Positions 45,717 to 63,193 of a DNA stretch of 64,000 bases are shown here, in pieces. The stretch is from Marasmius tenuissimus (Eukaryota > Basidiomycota > Agaricomycetes > Agaricales > Marasmiaceae), in contig JAQOTA010000027.1 in NCBI GenBank assembly GCA_029532415.1, positions 186,001 through 250,000 of the forward strand. Reading direction: 5' to 3'. Made by a program: the position numbers and the translations under genes. Every line of letters starts with the position of its first letter. Position 1 is the stretch's first letter. The notes under the pieces were generated by a model. That model ran no database searches. It was not told the DNA's origin and saw only the letters and a list, made by a program, of their open reading frames with translations.

Positions 45717-46714
45717 ATGCAATTCACCATCCTCGCTGCTGCCCTCGCCACGTTGGCTTCCCTTTCCAACGCCTCCCCAATAGGCCAAAGAGACGTTTAC
45801 GTGCCCCCCATCATTTCTCCCGATGCCTACACCGAGTGGGTTGTCGGTACTGTGGTCAATGTTACTTGGTGCGTCCATCGATATCTTCCTACAACGACTC
45901 GAAAAGTCTGACATCCCCTCAGGGACAATTCCAACCCACCCACCATGATCGGCAACAGGGCCTCAGTCCAGCTCAATAAGGCGAACCCGTCATCAATAGG
46001 TACGCCCAGATCTTGTCCTTCATCGTCATCCATTCGTTCACTCACCATGTCATACGCAGTGGGCACCCTCGTTCGAGACTTCGATCTACGCACCGGCTGG
46101 GTCGAGGTGACCGTTCCCAACGTGGAGCCTGCGGAAGACTACATCATTACATGTACGTGTTATCTCTATCTATTGGCCCTGGGAGGTCGGCTGACGCTAT
46201 CCACAGTGTTTGGAGATTCTGGAAACAGAAGCCCGCCGTTCTCAATTGTTGCCAACGAGACCGAGACCGAGACTAAGAGGTCGAATCCAGTCGCTCGCGA
46301 TGTTTGGAACCCTCGTATTACCTCGCCTACCGCTGGTGCCGAGTGGGTTTCTGGATCGACAGTGACAGTGACTTGGTATCACGCAATCTCTTGTTTGTTA
46401 GCTGAACTCCGCTGAAACAATCTTTTTGTGTGCAGGGATACCTCTGATGCACCTGAGCTGATCTCCAACGGTGGAGCTGTCCGTCTTAACAAAGCTGGAT
46501 GGGGCGGACAGTACTTGAAGGAGTCTCGAAGCTTTGACTTGAGAAGTGGCTCAGTTGACGTCGTCGTTCCCGATGTCGAGCCCGGCACTGACTACTCGAT
46601 CACTCGTACGTTCATTCATCACCCTTTTCCTCCACTTTGCCTGACCTGTTCACAGTCTTCGGTGACTCTGGAAATATGAGTGGAGACTTCACCATCGTCA
46701 AGGCTGACGCGTAG
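45717..46714 (+). CDS. Secreted Kre9/Knh1-like protein with two tandem domains
   Basis: ATG 45717, stop TAG 46712-46714, introns in phase. The first ~19 residues (MQFTILAAALATLASLSNA) are a clear signal peptide. Two copies of a Kre9/Knh1 N-terminal (Ig-like, PF10342-type) domain follow: each starts with PxI(I/T)SP...W(V)xG(T/S)xV(N/T)VTWD, has a (N/S)xxxxVxLNKA strand and ends LFGDSGN(R/M)S. The join of the two copies is at about 46300. Fungal members act in cell-wall beta-1,6-glucan assembly or are extracellular surface proteins. No GPI anchor or Ser/Thr-rich tail is seen, so this one is probably secreted. A related single-domain gene is at 54863. Confidence 0.82.
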
Positions 46715-47210
46715 AAAGCCTTCACACTCGGTAGCCCAAAAGACCACGACTCGCAGTCACGGACACGGACACGGACACAGACATCATGGATACTTGTACA
46801 TCTACATCATCTACATCACACTGGACATTCTCGGACTCCTTGCTACCGCTGTAAACATCACTAGCTCACGAACTTCATATACGGACTCCATATCACTCGC
46901 ACATTGTATTGTACAGTCATTGTAATTACTCACAGCAACACTCAATCGACAAAATTTCCTTGGTTCCCCAATTACTCGTTGGCGAAGGAGGTGCTTCAGG
47001 ACCCATCAAACGAAGCCAAGAAACACATAGAGGCAAGGGGAATAGGTTATTGACGCCAAGTCAGCGTTCGACTCCCGGGTCGAAGACGCAGTCATGTTAG
47101 ATCAAGTGCCCTAGTATGGCTAGAAATGCATCATAATTTTACACTTTGAAAGTAGTGCGTCACGAGTACAGTAAGTTTCAGGTACTTGTTTGCTCTTGTT
47201 CGCTTCCTCA
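46715..47210. other. Intergenic between convergent genes
   Basis: 3' regions of the Kre9-like gene and the dehydrogenase. A GACACGGACACGGACACAGA tandem hexamer is at 46760-46785. No gene. Confidence 0.45.
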
Positions 47211-48725
47211 TCAGTCACTGACCTTAATCACGACCTTTCCTACATGGGCCTGGGACTCGAGGTGGGCGTATGCCTTCACAGCATCCTCGAACGCAAACAC
47301 TTTGTCAATTATAGGTCGGGTTGCCTCGGGATTGGCGCGAATGAGTCTGTTCATGTCCTCAAATCTACAGACGTAATGGCATCAGCTTTCAGCTTCATAC
47401 GAAACGAAGGAGATAGAACTCGCTGAGCAACAGAGCCAATCTGAATTCCTCGAATCGAGAACGCTTTGGTGATACTCTGCATAATGAGATTCTCATGGCC
47501 ATTTTCACCCTGCTAAAGTATGAGTGCAACAGAATCTAGCTGTCGGAGGGGAAACGCTCACCCCACTGACGATACCAATTGTATAAATCCATCCGGCATA
47601 ACGGACAGCACTCATAGACTTGTCAAGAGTTCCAGGACCCCCGACTTCCAGGATGTGGTCCACGCCTCTACCGTTTGTGACCTTCAAAGCCTCTTTATCC
47701 CAGTCAGGAGTCTTCTTGTAATTGATGAGGTGTTTGGCCCCCAACTTCTGCGCGACCTTGAGCTTATCATCAGATGAAGATGTAGCGATGACCGTGGCAC
47801 CGGAGGCGACGGCGAATTGGAGCGCAAAGCTGTCGAACGGCTCTAGTTTCCTTGGACCACCTTGATCTCGTGAAATATGCCTTACATCGAAACGCCTCCC
47901 GTTCCTTGAACGAGGACGGTATCACCAGCCTTGAGGGGGACAGGTCCCCACAGGGCGTTATACGCAGTAAGAGCGGCGCATCTTTCACGGGGGCATAATG
48001 GATCAAACCCGTGGTCGCACCGAGATAATGCTGGATACTCACGGTAGTGTCGAAGCTTCCTCGAACGAGAGGTGATCAGGGATCCTGACGAGAGACTAGG
48101 CGCCACTTGAGTTCGCGAATTCCAAGTCCCAGTGGATGATGACCAAGAGCACTCACATGTGGTTGGAAGACTTTGTACTGCGTCAAAACTCCGTGAATCT
48201 GTCCACCGAATCCGCTCCTTTGGATTTCATAAGTCACATCGCCGTGGATATGGTCTGCGGCGAAGTTTGCGCAGACTCGATCGCCCCTCTTCCACCCCTT
48301 GACGTCTTCACCCACGGCAATGATTTCGCCAGCCATATCAGAGCATGGGACGAGTTCTGGAGGCGAGCTGCGGGAGATGAGTTCTGGTTTTGGAGGAATC
48401 GTCTATCTGGTACTTACTTGACTTTATAATTACCGGAGGAGATGATCAGATCACGATACTAAACAAGATGCGTATAGATGTTCATTAGTACTGGCGACGA
48501 TGGGTCGAATATATCCCTTACTTGAAGAGAGACTGCACAGATTTTGACGAGAACCTCAAACGACTTCGGTCGTTGCAGAGGGACTTCCCTGAGCTTGAGT
48601 TTTTGATAGGAACCAAGCTAGAAAGCAAAAAAGAAATTACAGCCGTGAATGAGCGTTCAATCAAGAAACGCTGTGAGACGTACCTCCTGAAAATAGTACT
48701 CTCGAGTTGTCTTTGGGATGGACAT
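47211..48725 (-). CDS. Medium-chain dehydrogenase/reductase (zinc-type alcohol dehydrogenase or quinone reductase-like)
   Basis: ATG 48725 (MSIPKTTREYYFQ), stop TGA 47211-47213, several introns. Exons read in order LKLREVPLQ...VLVKICAVSLQYRDLI, SDMAGEIIAVGEDVKGWKRGDRV, ALTAYNALWGPVPLKAGDTVLVQGTGGVS (the Rossmann GxGGV motif), FALQFAVASGATVIATSSSDDKL, LGAKHLINY, GVDHILEVGG and the final AHVGKVVIKV. This is the complete MDR layout of about 350 residues. The catalytic zinc Cys/His triad of classical ADH is not evident, so the quinone-oxidoreductase-like, NADPH-using branch is more likely. Substrate unknown. An upstream in-frame ATG is possible. Confidence 0.85.
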
Positions 48726-50151
48726 ATTGAATATGTTGGATGCAGTCGTTAACTGACAGAACTCCATCCCATCGAGCGAGCTATATAGGCGACGGGATGT
48801 GGAGTAACGTTGTTCGTGGCGAATGCAGCCTAGCAGTATGATTTCGATCCGTCCCCGTCTGCCAAAGTCTGACAAACGCTAAATACTTACTTACTCAGCT
48901 AAGAGCTTCGGAAACTCAGATTATTGATACTTGTGGAAGCTCGGACACGAGCGGATACTCCTGGAGACCATTTTCTCGCTGTGGGATCGGAAAAGTCCTA
49001 CCGCCACCAGGCCTGGGGTGGCGTAAGAACGGAACGTCGCGGTAGGCTGTGGGAAATCGTTATACGATTGCACCTTCGCACGGCCTTTTTTATTCACCGT
49101 TTGGACTAAAGAAGTTGAGGGCGACTGATTAGACGATGATGGATGGGGATGGGAGCCCCGAGAGAGAGAGGATAAACAGGTATATGAGCCCGACGGACGG
49201 CGGCTCCCCGCTGGAGCTCCTCGATGGAAGCTCCCCTTCATCTGAATTCTGGACCAGAGCACGACATCAGTTGAGTTTGGGTCTATGTCACTTTGACAAT
49301 GTCAAGGATCATCGATCAACGTCAACCATGATCAATCCTCTGGCGGACTGGTAGTAACCCCCCATTATGTGGATCGTTGTGTAGCGTTTGCCCACACGTT
49401 ATCTTCCCTATACCAAGCTTTTGTAGTAGTGGTTCTTTCCCTCCCCATGCAATTTGATTGCAGATTCTCGTTGCCCAACACCCCAATGACAAGGCAAGGA
49501 CTTGAGACTTGAGCGCTTCGCCTTCTTCAGCGAAACGTTCTGGGAAAGTTTAAAGGAGTTAGGTCCTTGGTTATAAACTAAAATGCACCGACGCGTGGGG
49601 TACGTGTATCGGACTCACCCCAATCCAATCAAGTAATGTTTCGTCGGCTTTGATTCCAAATTCAAACATACGGTGTTTGAAAGACTCAAATTCCGAAAAC
49701 GTACAGCGAAGATAGCACCGAATCTGGACGACAGTGGACGGAGCGCCTCCGGTTTGGTGGATGATATGTCAGCCAAACTGGATGACCGGGCCTATAGAAA
49801 GCAAAGAGAGCGTTTTGAAGTCGCGAGATGGTGGCGGTGGTAATGAGACCGTGAAGTGACTCACTCGAGTCCATATATATGATGGGCGCCCGTTCGCTTT
49901 CCTCATTCGGCTGAGCGCTTGTGGACCGCCTCGACCGTCACCACCATTTGAACTGCGACGCCCTCTTTCACAGCCTTTCTGGATACCCTGTTCCTCTTTT
50001 CCTCCTTCCAAAACGAACCAGTAGGAAGAATACGGGTGTGAAAACCGTTACTGCAGATCAGAACAGTCGTTGGACATTCCCGATCGGTGAGCAAAACCAC
50101 CAGTCTGTTGTCTTCCCAGTATTGAGCAATGCGCAGTAAACCAGAGCAATT
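48726..50151. other. Intergenic, divergent promoters
   Basis: About 1.4 kb between the dehydrogenase start and the helicase start. It should hold both promoters. Frames up to ~110 codons are present but none has support. Confidence 0.4.
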
Positions 50152-54537
<4,386 letters not shown>

Positions 54538-54862
54538 TGGGCAATTTGTTGTATAGTATACATATTATCTTGACGACGCTCGATCTGACATATACGAGTA
54601 TGTACTGTACCATATCTTGTAGTACTACCCTTTTTTTTGCTCCAATGCATTGTATTGCCTGTCAGTGTAAGTACGTTGTAGAGACCAAATCCGAGTAATG
54701 ACGCCTGGATATACGTTCACGCGCGCATCCATATCTTGGCATAGGCCTTGTCGGTAGCAACAAGCTTGCACATGGTTTACAAGTTCCCTCATCCCACGCG
54801 TTGTAGCGACGTCCTCCCTTAATTCTTGACTTTGACGACCCACATTCCTTTTCGCTTCCAGA
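54538..54862. other. Short intergenic, Kre9-like gene 2 promoter
   Basis: About 325 bp between the helicase stop and the second Kre9-like gene. No TATA box is obvious. Confidence 0.4.
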
Positions 54863-55443
54863 ATGCATTTCAAGTCGCTCGTTGCAAGTACCCTTGCTGC
54901 TTTGGCCACAACCGTCTCTGCTGTCAGATGGAACCCGAATATTACATCGCCAGACGCAAGCACTGTATGGAGGATTGGAGATCTGGTGAATGTGACCTGG
55001 TGTGTATTTCTCTGCCTGGTACGACTTCGAGAGTGACTGAAGTACTCTCGTTCTTCGTATCCATAGGGACCTTTCGGATATGCCCCAGAATCTGTCAAGC
55101 CCCACTGGCAGCATCCAACTCAACAACGAGAAAGGTCCTATGATGAATAGTGCGTCATCTCTTCCTTCTTGCTTGACATCACGGTTTGACTCGGAAGGAA
55201 CCGTCCAGTTGGGTTCCTCTCTGACGGCTTCGATATCCGGGCAGGATTTGCTGAATTCAACGTTCCGTGGTACGACGTCCCCGCGGGGAAGAACTATACC
55301 ATTACTCGTGCGTGCCACTGCATTCTTCTTTTGTGTGTTCAGCCCTCACACGTAAACCTCTCCATCCGTTTTTAGTGTTCGGTGACTCTGGAAACAGAAG
55401 CCCACGATTCGAAATCATCGCGCGTGAAGAGTACGAAGTGTAG
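54863..55443 (+). CDS. Secreted Kre9/Knh1-like protein, single domain
   Basis: ATG 54863 (MHFKSLVASTLAALATTVSA, a signal peptide), stop TAG 55441-55443, three introns joined in phase. The mature protein is one Kre9-like domain: WNPNITSPDASTVWRIGDLVNVTWD, then LSDMPQ, IQLNNEKGP, and after an intron GFLSDGFDIRAGFAEFNVPWYDV, NYTITLFGDSGNRSPRFEI. Related to the two-domain protein at 45717-46714. The C-terminus is short (IIAREEYEV), with no GPI signal, so it is expected to be secreted. Role probably at the cell surface or wall, by family. Confidence 0.82.
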
Positions 55444-58287
55444 ATCGAAGGTGTAAGACTATTGTTTAGTCTAGTGTGTTTGGGATGAAGTTCCAAATCT
55501 TGGATGGAATTGCGTTTCCTTGATCGCCGAGAGAACGGAGAGAACGGAGATGTTCATCTTCGTACATTGATCCATGGCTACTTCAAAGTTCAAGCTGCTC
55601 TCATCCTGAATCTGCTTCAACATCCTTTATTAGCGACTACAGTTACGAACAGGAAATTGTCTAAGTGTCATGGAAAAGGTTGTCAATCGAATTGCTGAAA
55701 TTACATACATAGAGGACACGAACTGAGTACGTTCCCTGACAAGCTTTGTGGATTCGTCAAGACATACTAAGAATAGTTTCGACATATATCCTGATTTGGG
55801 GCGACGGTGACCGAGATCACTGGAAGGTGAAGCAGAAAGAAGCGAGTCATTTCGGGTTAATTACGGATTTGGGTGTCCTGGGGCTGCAGACTCGATTCCC
55901 TGAGATGGGATACCGAAGGATGGAGATATTCCGCAGCACGAAACGGGGACTGTAGACGACGGTGGAAGAGAGAAAAGAAACAATAGGCGGTTCGTGAATA
56001 TGTCTGCGCCAAACAAGGAACAACGAGCGCACGGACCACAACGCCACTGTGGCCACTTTTCCCACGTTGTCCCCTTCATCTGAAACGCCCACAACCACCC
56101 ATAAGTAGGGCCACGGAACCAGCAGTCAACTGGAAACACTAGTTCAAAAGCTAATCGTCCTAGACTGACTTCTAGATCAAGATTGTAGCTCGACAAACGC
56201 CCCGCAAACTGGCTCCCTTTTATCAATGATGTATAGCTCCTTTGGAAAGCTGCACTGGTCAAGATCAACCGGGAACCCATTTTTCGATGGACTCCCGAAC
56301 ATGCCAAGTGGGTGCACCCAGAGAGCTGGAGTGCGCTATCCTAGGGCTTGCTACCTACCTTGGCAACGGACTATCGGGTAGCCTCATATCTCTTTCGGCG
56401 CACTCGGACTCCTTCATCCTTGCTTCATCCCATTTTTGGCAGAGTGTCGGCAATCGCTGACAGCAGAGGACGCTACTCGAGCTCCATGATAGTAGCCATG
56501 CTTCTCTTTAGAAGGAAACGCCATGCGAGATTGTCCCCGAGAATAAGCCTCCTCTGTCAGTGTGAGAAGCGGCCGCTATGTACGGCCAATCCTGCGCGCT
56601 GGCACCACATCGACTCTACATCAATAGCCTCGGAAGTTAGGATCACAACTAAAACACGGCAGTCACCTTGCTGTTGGTGTTTACTCACCAATTTACCCTT
56701 TTTGTCAGAATTCCGCAGACCGTGTGTCATCCGAGACCGCTGGTATCACTGTACGACCTCCTTTCCGCTTCGATATCTGAGCGTCGATTGACGTTGTATG
56801 TAGACCTCCTCGTCCGCCACGATTATAAGTATCAGTGAACTTATATTTCGACTGGATAATGAGAAGCACAGCGTCCGAGGGATGTGGGATCTGTCAACAC
56901 TCGTAGAAACAGTTTAACAAACCAACATCAAGCTGAATCCGAATAACAATCAGATGGAAGGCGGCCCCTACATAGGATACACGAGTCCTGAGGTCTTTTA
57001 TAAGGAGGATTCGAACTACAACATCACACTCCCAGCTTCGCAGTCCCATAAATACCTGATCTTGCTGTTACCGTACCCCATGGGACAGAAGTAGGGTAAG
57101 AGAACGTTTGAGTTGGGTTCCGAGTTCCCGAAAGCTGTTCGTTCGATCCCCCTTCCCCAGATACGTGCCTTTCTAGATGGTAATGATCTCAAACAGAGCA
57201 CTGCTTCGAGCTTTCCGCTCAGCCCGATGGTGATGAAGACACTGGACCAGGTGTCGGGCGCATCAAAATAATTGGAGCTGAATCAAATCCGCTAGTGAGG
57301 AATCGGCGGGAGGATCGTTGGCGCTGGACGTTGTACGTCGACTGTACGAGTCAAAGGTGTTGGACCAGGTGTGCGGTAAGTCCCAGGCTTAGGGTTGTTT
57401 TGGGCAGTCAGTATTTCATTCAAAACCCGTCTTACTACCAGGGTCAACCATGAAATTAAGCCGCAGCCGACGGGCGCTTGATACCTGAAACTTCTTCAGG
57501 GAGATCCAAAGGAGATTCAACACCTCGAGTCAAAGACCTGGCCCCCTGGTGCCAGTAAGGAGGCATTCATGTCGGAATCTATAATCATTCGCCGGAACCG
57601 GTTCTCGGAGTAAGTCTCAATATCAGGTCAGCGAATTCAACAAATTCAAGTACCTTCCCATGCCTGTCTCGCGGAAGCCGCAGTTATTGAGATCTTTCTC
57701 GAATCGCGGACCAGCTGGCTTTGACTGGGTCTTGCGAGTACATTCTGACTCCTGGCAATTCTCTAAGAAAGCTGGATCAATATGGGTCCATGAATGAACA
57801 AATCCTACCTTGGTAGCACCGAAATCCTTTGAAATCGTGGTCGAGGACGTTGCCACCTTGCCGCCGGCGGTACTAGGACGTAGATGAAACCGATTACCAT
57901 ATTTTCCATATGTAGGCGGATTACTGATGATCATCATCACCCATGGCCCGAAAATAAAGCTGTATCCCGAGGGAACTGAGGAAAGAGCGGAGAGATTTGC
58001 TAGTTGAACAACATTTCCTCGGTATTTGACCAATTTGAACACGCTTTCCGACGCTGAAACGCTGGAAAACCCCTGCGGCGGGAGAGGCAGCGGGAATAGC
58101 TCAAGCGGAGCGTTGCCGACAATTTCAGGGCTGTGCTGGGAGTGTGTGTCAAGGCGTGTGACTAAATTGCCGATGTCTCTGAGAAATATCAGTCATGCCC
58201 TTCCTATTCCACCAGGTTTGCTGAATACGTCCATCTTCCCCGCCGAGTTATTCCCTCTCCCTCACCGTTCTCTTCGTTCTTCTCCCC
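55444..58287. other. Gene-poor stretch upstream of the flippase
   Basis: About 2.8 kb. Frames such as 57623-58042 (minus, 139 codons) and 56348-56791 (plus, 147 codons) lack family features, signal or splice-phase support. The right end holds the flippase promoter and leader. I see no repeat or transposon structure here. Confidence 0.4.
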
Positions 58288-61200
58288 ATGGCGGCCACGG
58301 CGAGTAAGCCGAACCTGCTGGTCGTCTGGTTCAAACGCCTGAGAGACTTCAAGGTCGAGGATCTCTTCACCACCAAGAGACCCCCAGGACCTCCTCGGAC
58401 AATCTTTGTGAACGAAAATCTTCCAGAGGAATATTTAGATCACAAAGGAAAGGTCAAGAGACAGCATGTGTACTACACCAACCAGGTCATCTCGTCCAAG
58501 TACACGGTCATGACGTTCTTGCCGAGGAATATGCTCGAACAATTCAGGCGTGTTGCTAATATGTGCGTGGCTCTTATGGGATTTGGGGTGTTTGAACTAA
58601 CTACAAAATGCGATTTTTTAGTTATTTTTTGGCCCTTGCTATACTCCAATTCTTTCCCGAATTCTCGACAATTTCCCCAGGAGTCGTTATATTACCCCTC
58701 GTCATTATTATTGGTCTCACTGCACTGAAGGATGGATATGAAGACTACAGAAGGCACAAGGCCGACAAGCGTGTCAATCAGAGCATTGCGAAGGTGCTGA
58801 GAGGAGGAAACTGGGTGAATCCGAATATAACGAAGGGGAAGAGCAAGACCTTTGTGCGTGGGTTCGCCCCCAAGAGCACAAGGCGACCACGTCCTATTCA
58901 TCCCACCGAAGCCACCACATCGGATCCGAGTCTGTCCGTCAACTCTATCGCTAAGCCTGTGGAGACAGATCTGTCGAACGCTCGCTACGGCACAGATTCA
59001 CCATATTGGGAGAACATTCTTTGGGAGGATTTGCGTGTGGGCGACTTTGTCAAAATTTCCGAGAACGAAGCCATACCCGCCGACATGATCATCTGCTCTA
59101 CCTCAGACGAGGAGAACGTCGCCTACGTTGAGACCAAGAATCTCGATGGCGAAACCAACCTCAAGTCTCGAAATGCTGTTCCCCCCTTGACACACTTGCG
59201 CACTCCCGCTGATTGCGCCAATACGATCAACAACTTCCGTATTAATTGCGACCGCCCGGAAAACAACATGTATCGGTTGAACGCGACAGTGGAAATGGGC
59301 GATAAGAAGTTCCCAGTGGATCTCCAGACGACCCTATTGCGGGGCACGGTCCTCAAAAACACCTCCTGGGTTATTGGAATCATCATCTTCAGTGGTGAGG
59401 ACAGCAAGATTGTTATGAACGCGGGCGGTACTCCCAGCAAGCGCAGCAGGATCGAGCGGCAGATGAACCCCATGGTGTGAGTTGATCGCCTTCTACCGCC
59501 CTCCATCACTTTCTCACCGTCATTCATACACGTAGCTTGATCAACCTTGCGCTCATTTTTGGACTGGCTGCCATCTGTGCCATCGTCGAGTACACACAGG
59601 AGAAAAAATATTCTCCACGTGGTGCACCATGGCTCTATGGCACTGATCGACCTGGTGACAATCCTAGTGTCAATGGTGCAATCACATTCGTCTTCGGTCT
59701 TCTCACGTAAGTGGCTAGTCGTTCTTGTCAGGTCAGGACGGCCTAACTGGACATACTAACGCCCTATCCGCTTTTACTAGCTTCCAAGCCCTGGTTCCAA
59801 TTTCGCTATATTTGACATTCGAGGTTGTCCATACCGTCCAGTCCATTTTCATCTATCTCGATGGTGACCTGTATTACGCGAAGAAGGATCAGCCCACCCA
59901 AGCAAGGAGTTGGAATTTGACGGATGACTTAGGCCAAATCGAGTACATCTTCTCCGACAAAACTGGAACCTTGACCCAGGTATGTCCAATTTTGGACTTA
60001 GTTAGAAACGACACTGCCCTCTCCACTTGGGTTTCATATCACATGAATTACCAACTAATACTGCCTTTTGATAGAACGTGATGGTGTTCCGCCAATGCTC
60101 CATTGGAGGAAAGGCGTATAGAGGCGACCCCAAACCGGAATTCGACGAGGATGAGCGACCTTCCGTAGGCAACAATCAAGCTAGACTATCCGATACGAGC
60201 TCAAAGACCCTTGGACAGCAGGATGATGATATCCCTCATTTCTCCGACTCCGAGTTGGCAGCAGACATTGAGGCCGCTTACGCAGAGGAACCCGACTCGG
60301 GTATCGCCTCACATGCGCGCTCGCTGAACGGGTTCTTCTCGGTGCTCGGGCTTTGTCATACGGTGTTGGCGTCTGTTGACCCTGATACTGGGGTGATTCG
60401 GTACAAGGCCCAGTCTCCGGACGAAGCGGCCCTCGTGCAGGCTGCTGCGGATGTAGGGTTCGTGTTCCTTGGGAGGGACAAGGAGACTCTTTCGTTGAGG
60501 ACGCCGTCTTCGCCCGAGCCGGAGAAGTATGAGCTGTTGAACATTCTGGAGTTTGACAGCGCGAGGAAGCGAATGAGCGTTATCCTGAGAAAGTTGGGAT
60601 CGGATGGCGGAAGGGTGTTCTTGCTCTGCAAGGGAGCGGACAACGTCATCTTCGAGAGGCTGAAGGCTGGAGCGGATGACTTGAAGGAGGAGACGGAGAG
60701 GCATCTGAGCGATTTTGCGAATGAGGGCTTGAGGACGCTGACTTTGGCGTATAAGGTCATTCCAGGTAATGGTTGTATCCTCAACTTCTTCGCGCAGACG
60801 CTCATCATCTTGCAGAGGAGGAGTACCAAGACTGGGCGCAGAGGTATCATGACGCTTCAGTGGCACTCGACGACCGAGAAAGCAAAATAGAGGCTATATC
60901 TGAGGAAATAGAAAAGGACTTGCGACTTTTGGGTGCCACCGCCATCGAGGACAAACTCCAGGACGGCGTACCTGAAGCGATCGCGGATCTCAAGCGAGCT
61001 GGAATTAAAATTTGGGTTGCTACCGGAGACAAGCTGGAAACTGCTATTGGTATGCCGGAGTTCCCTAATGCCCAGTGTTTCATGCTGACAGCCCGACAGC
61101 CATTGGACGCAGCACCAACCTGATCGGCCACGACTCCAATATCGTCATCGTTCGTGGTGGTGGAAGACCTGTTGCTGACCAGATCCGAGGCGCGATCGAC

Positions 61201-63193
61201 AAGTTCTTCCCTGAGCAGGGTGAGGCGATGCCAGAGCTGAAACCCAGATCCTCAACGTCTTCACATCCTGGCTTGCATCGTGTCAACACCGGCGTTTCTT
61301 CTATTGTCGGGGAGAATAATGGAGAACGGCCGGGTGGTTTCATCCTCGTCGTTGATGGCGCTGGGCTTCTTCAGGTGTGTTCCTTCGTTCTCTCTCGCTG
61401 AAGTCTTACTAATAATCAATTCTCAGGCCTTCGAAACCGAGGAAACCAAGCTATTGCTCCTCCGATTGGGGACATTGTGCGAAGGTGTCATTTGTTGTCG
61501 TGTTTCCCCGCTGCAGAAGGCTCTCATCGTACGGCTGGTCAAGGACAATCTGAAGGTCATGACGTTAGCCATCGGAGATGGTGCAAACGATGTTAGTATG
61601 ATCCAAGCCGCTGACGTGGGAGTTGGTATCTCGGGAGAAGAAGGTCTTCAGGCTGTCAATTCGTCAGACTATGCCATTGCTCAGGTAGGTTACGCTCTCC
61701 TACTGGGTCATACGGATTGTTGACAGTTCACATCAACAGTTCCGCTTCCTGAAACGATTGATTCTCGTCCATGGCCACTGGTCCTACTATCGGAACGGCC
61801 TGATGATCCTCAATTTCTTCTACAAAAATGTCGTTCCTACCGGTGTCATGTGGTGGTTCCAGATATACTGTCAATGGAGTGCAAATTTGTAAGTCACATA
61901 CTCAGTGCATTCCTTATGGCTCTGTCTGATCATCATCCCGCAGCGCTTTCGAATACACGTACATCCTGTTCTGGAACTCGATATGGACCATTGCACCTGT
62001 GACTGGTATCGGTGTTGCCGATCGGCTTATTGACGATCGTGTGCTGATGGACATGCCCGAACTTTATTGGTACGGCCGCATGAGACGTTACTTCTCGTTT
62101 ACGAAGTTCTTTGAGTATATGATGGATGGCCTCTACCAGGTTCGTTCTCACCATGTGAAGCTGCATATTGTTCTTTTCTAACCACAATGCTTTCACAGTC
62201 CGTGATCGTTTTCTTCTTTATCGCCTACACGTACACTACGGTTAGCGCGCGGTCCGATGGCTACGATGTGTCGTTCTACGAGTGGTCAACGGTACGTGCT
62301 TTAGTTGCTCCCTTCTTGACGTGTATTCAACCATTCCGTCTCGCAGACTGCGGCCGTCTCAGCGGTCATGATAGCGGATATCTACACAGGCTTGACCGCT
62401 GCCGCGTGGACATGGTGGCTGGTCTTCTTTGTCTTTATCGGTGTGGCAATCGTATGGGCATACACGGTCAGTTCCCAGCGCTTTCCAGTCTGCTTCAGCT
62501 TCGCTCACATCACTATCTTAGCTCATCAACTCGGCTATCCCACCATCACAGACTTGGACATTCGTCTACGGCAACTATCACTACCTCTGTCGCTCACCTT
62601 ACTTCTGGCTTGGCATACTACTGGTCTTCTCTCTTTCGCTTGCGCCCCGGTTCATTATCAAAACGTACAAGGCGTCGATAAATCCTGGCGATATTGACAT
62701 CGTCAGGTATATTTACAAGTACGGTCCTTACGGGGACTTGACAGCCCGAAACTCCGAAGCTCAGTTGGGTATCGGGCTCACCGAGATGAAGAAGAGGCGC
62801 AATCGGATGTCACAAGCGTCTGCAGCGGATCGTATCTCGCGTCGCTCGTCGAGGAGCAGTCTGATGACATTGGACAGGCTCTCGCGACCAGGCACAGCAC
62901 TCGCTGTACGCTCCGCGAGTAGGATGGACATGTCCACAGGGATCGTGTCAACAGACCGTGGATTCGATTTCGCAACAGAGGAGAATGGGCCGGCTATCAG
63001 ACGAATACAGACGAATCTGTCAGAGAGACGTCTTTCGAGTAGGAATCTTCCTGGAATCCTGGAGGAGGCGAAGGGCAAGAGATCCTCGGATGGCGAGGAT
63101 GACCATCATCGCCATCCATCGCGAATGTTCTCTCTCACCAGAACATTCAAGAAGAAGAAAACAGGGTCGCCCCCCAGAAGTGGGAGCGATTGA
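58288..63193 (+). CDS. P4-type ATPase, phospholipid flippase (Dnf1/2-like)
   Basis: ATG 58288 (MAATASKPN), stop TGA 63191-63193, over ten short introns, about 1,370 residues by estimate. Motifs in order: [14 protein letters not shown] with TM1-2; the actuator motif [10 protein letters not shown] (DGET, typical of P4); [13 protein letters not shown] in TM4 (P-I-S-L in place of the PEGL of cation pumps); [13 protein letters not shown] (phosphorylated Asp); [11 protein letters not shown] and [11 protein letters not shown] in the nucleotide-binding domain; and [21 protein letters not shown]. Late TM segments include [16 protein letters not shown] and [15 protein letters not shown]. It flips aminophospholipids or related lipids from the outer to the cytosolic leaflet in plasma membrane or trans-Golgi, usually with a Cdc50-family partner, which is not seen in this window. 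The cytosolic C-tail is Ser/Arg-rich. Confidence 0.93.

Noticed and set aside
57623..58042. Minus-strand open frame of 139 codons
   Set aside because: No signal peptide, domain or neighbour support; average composition for random frames here.
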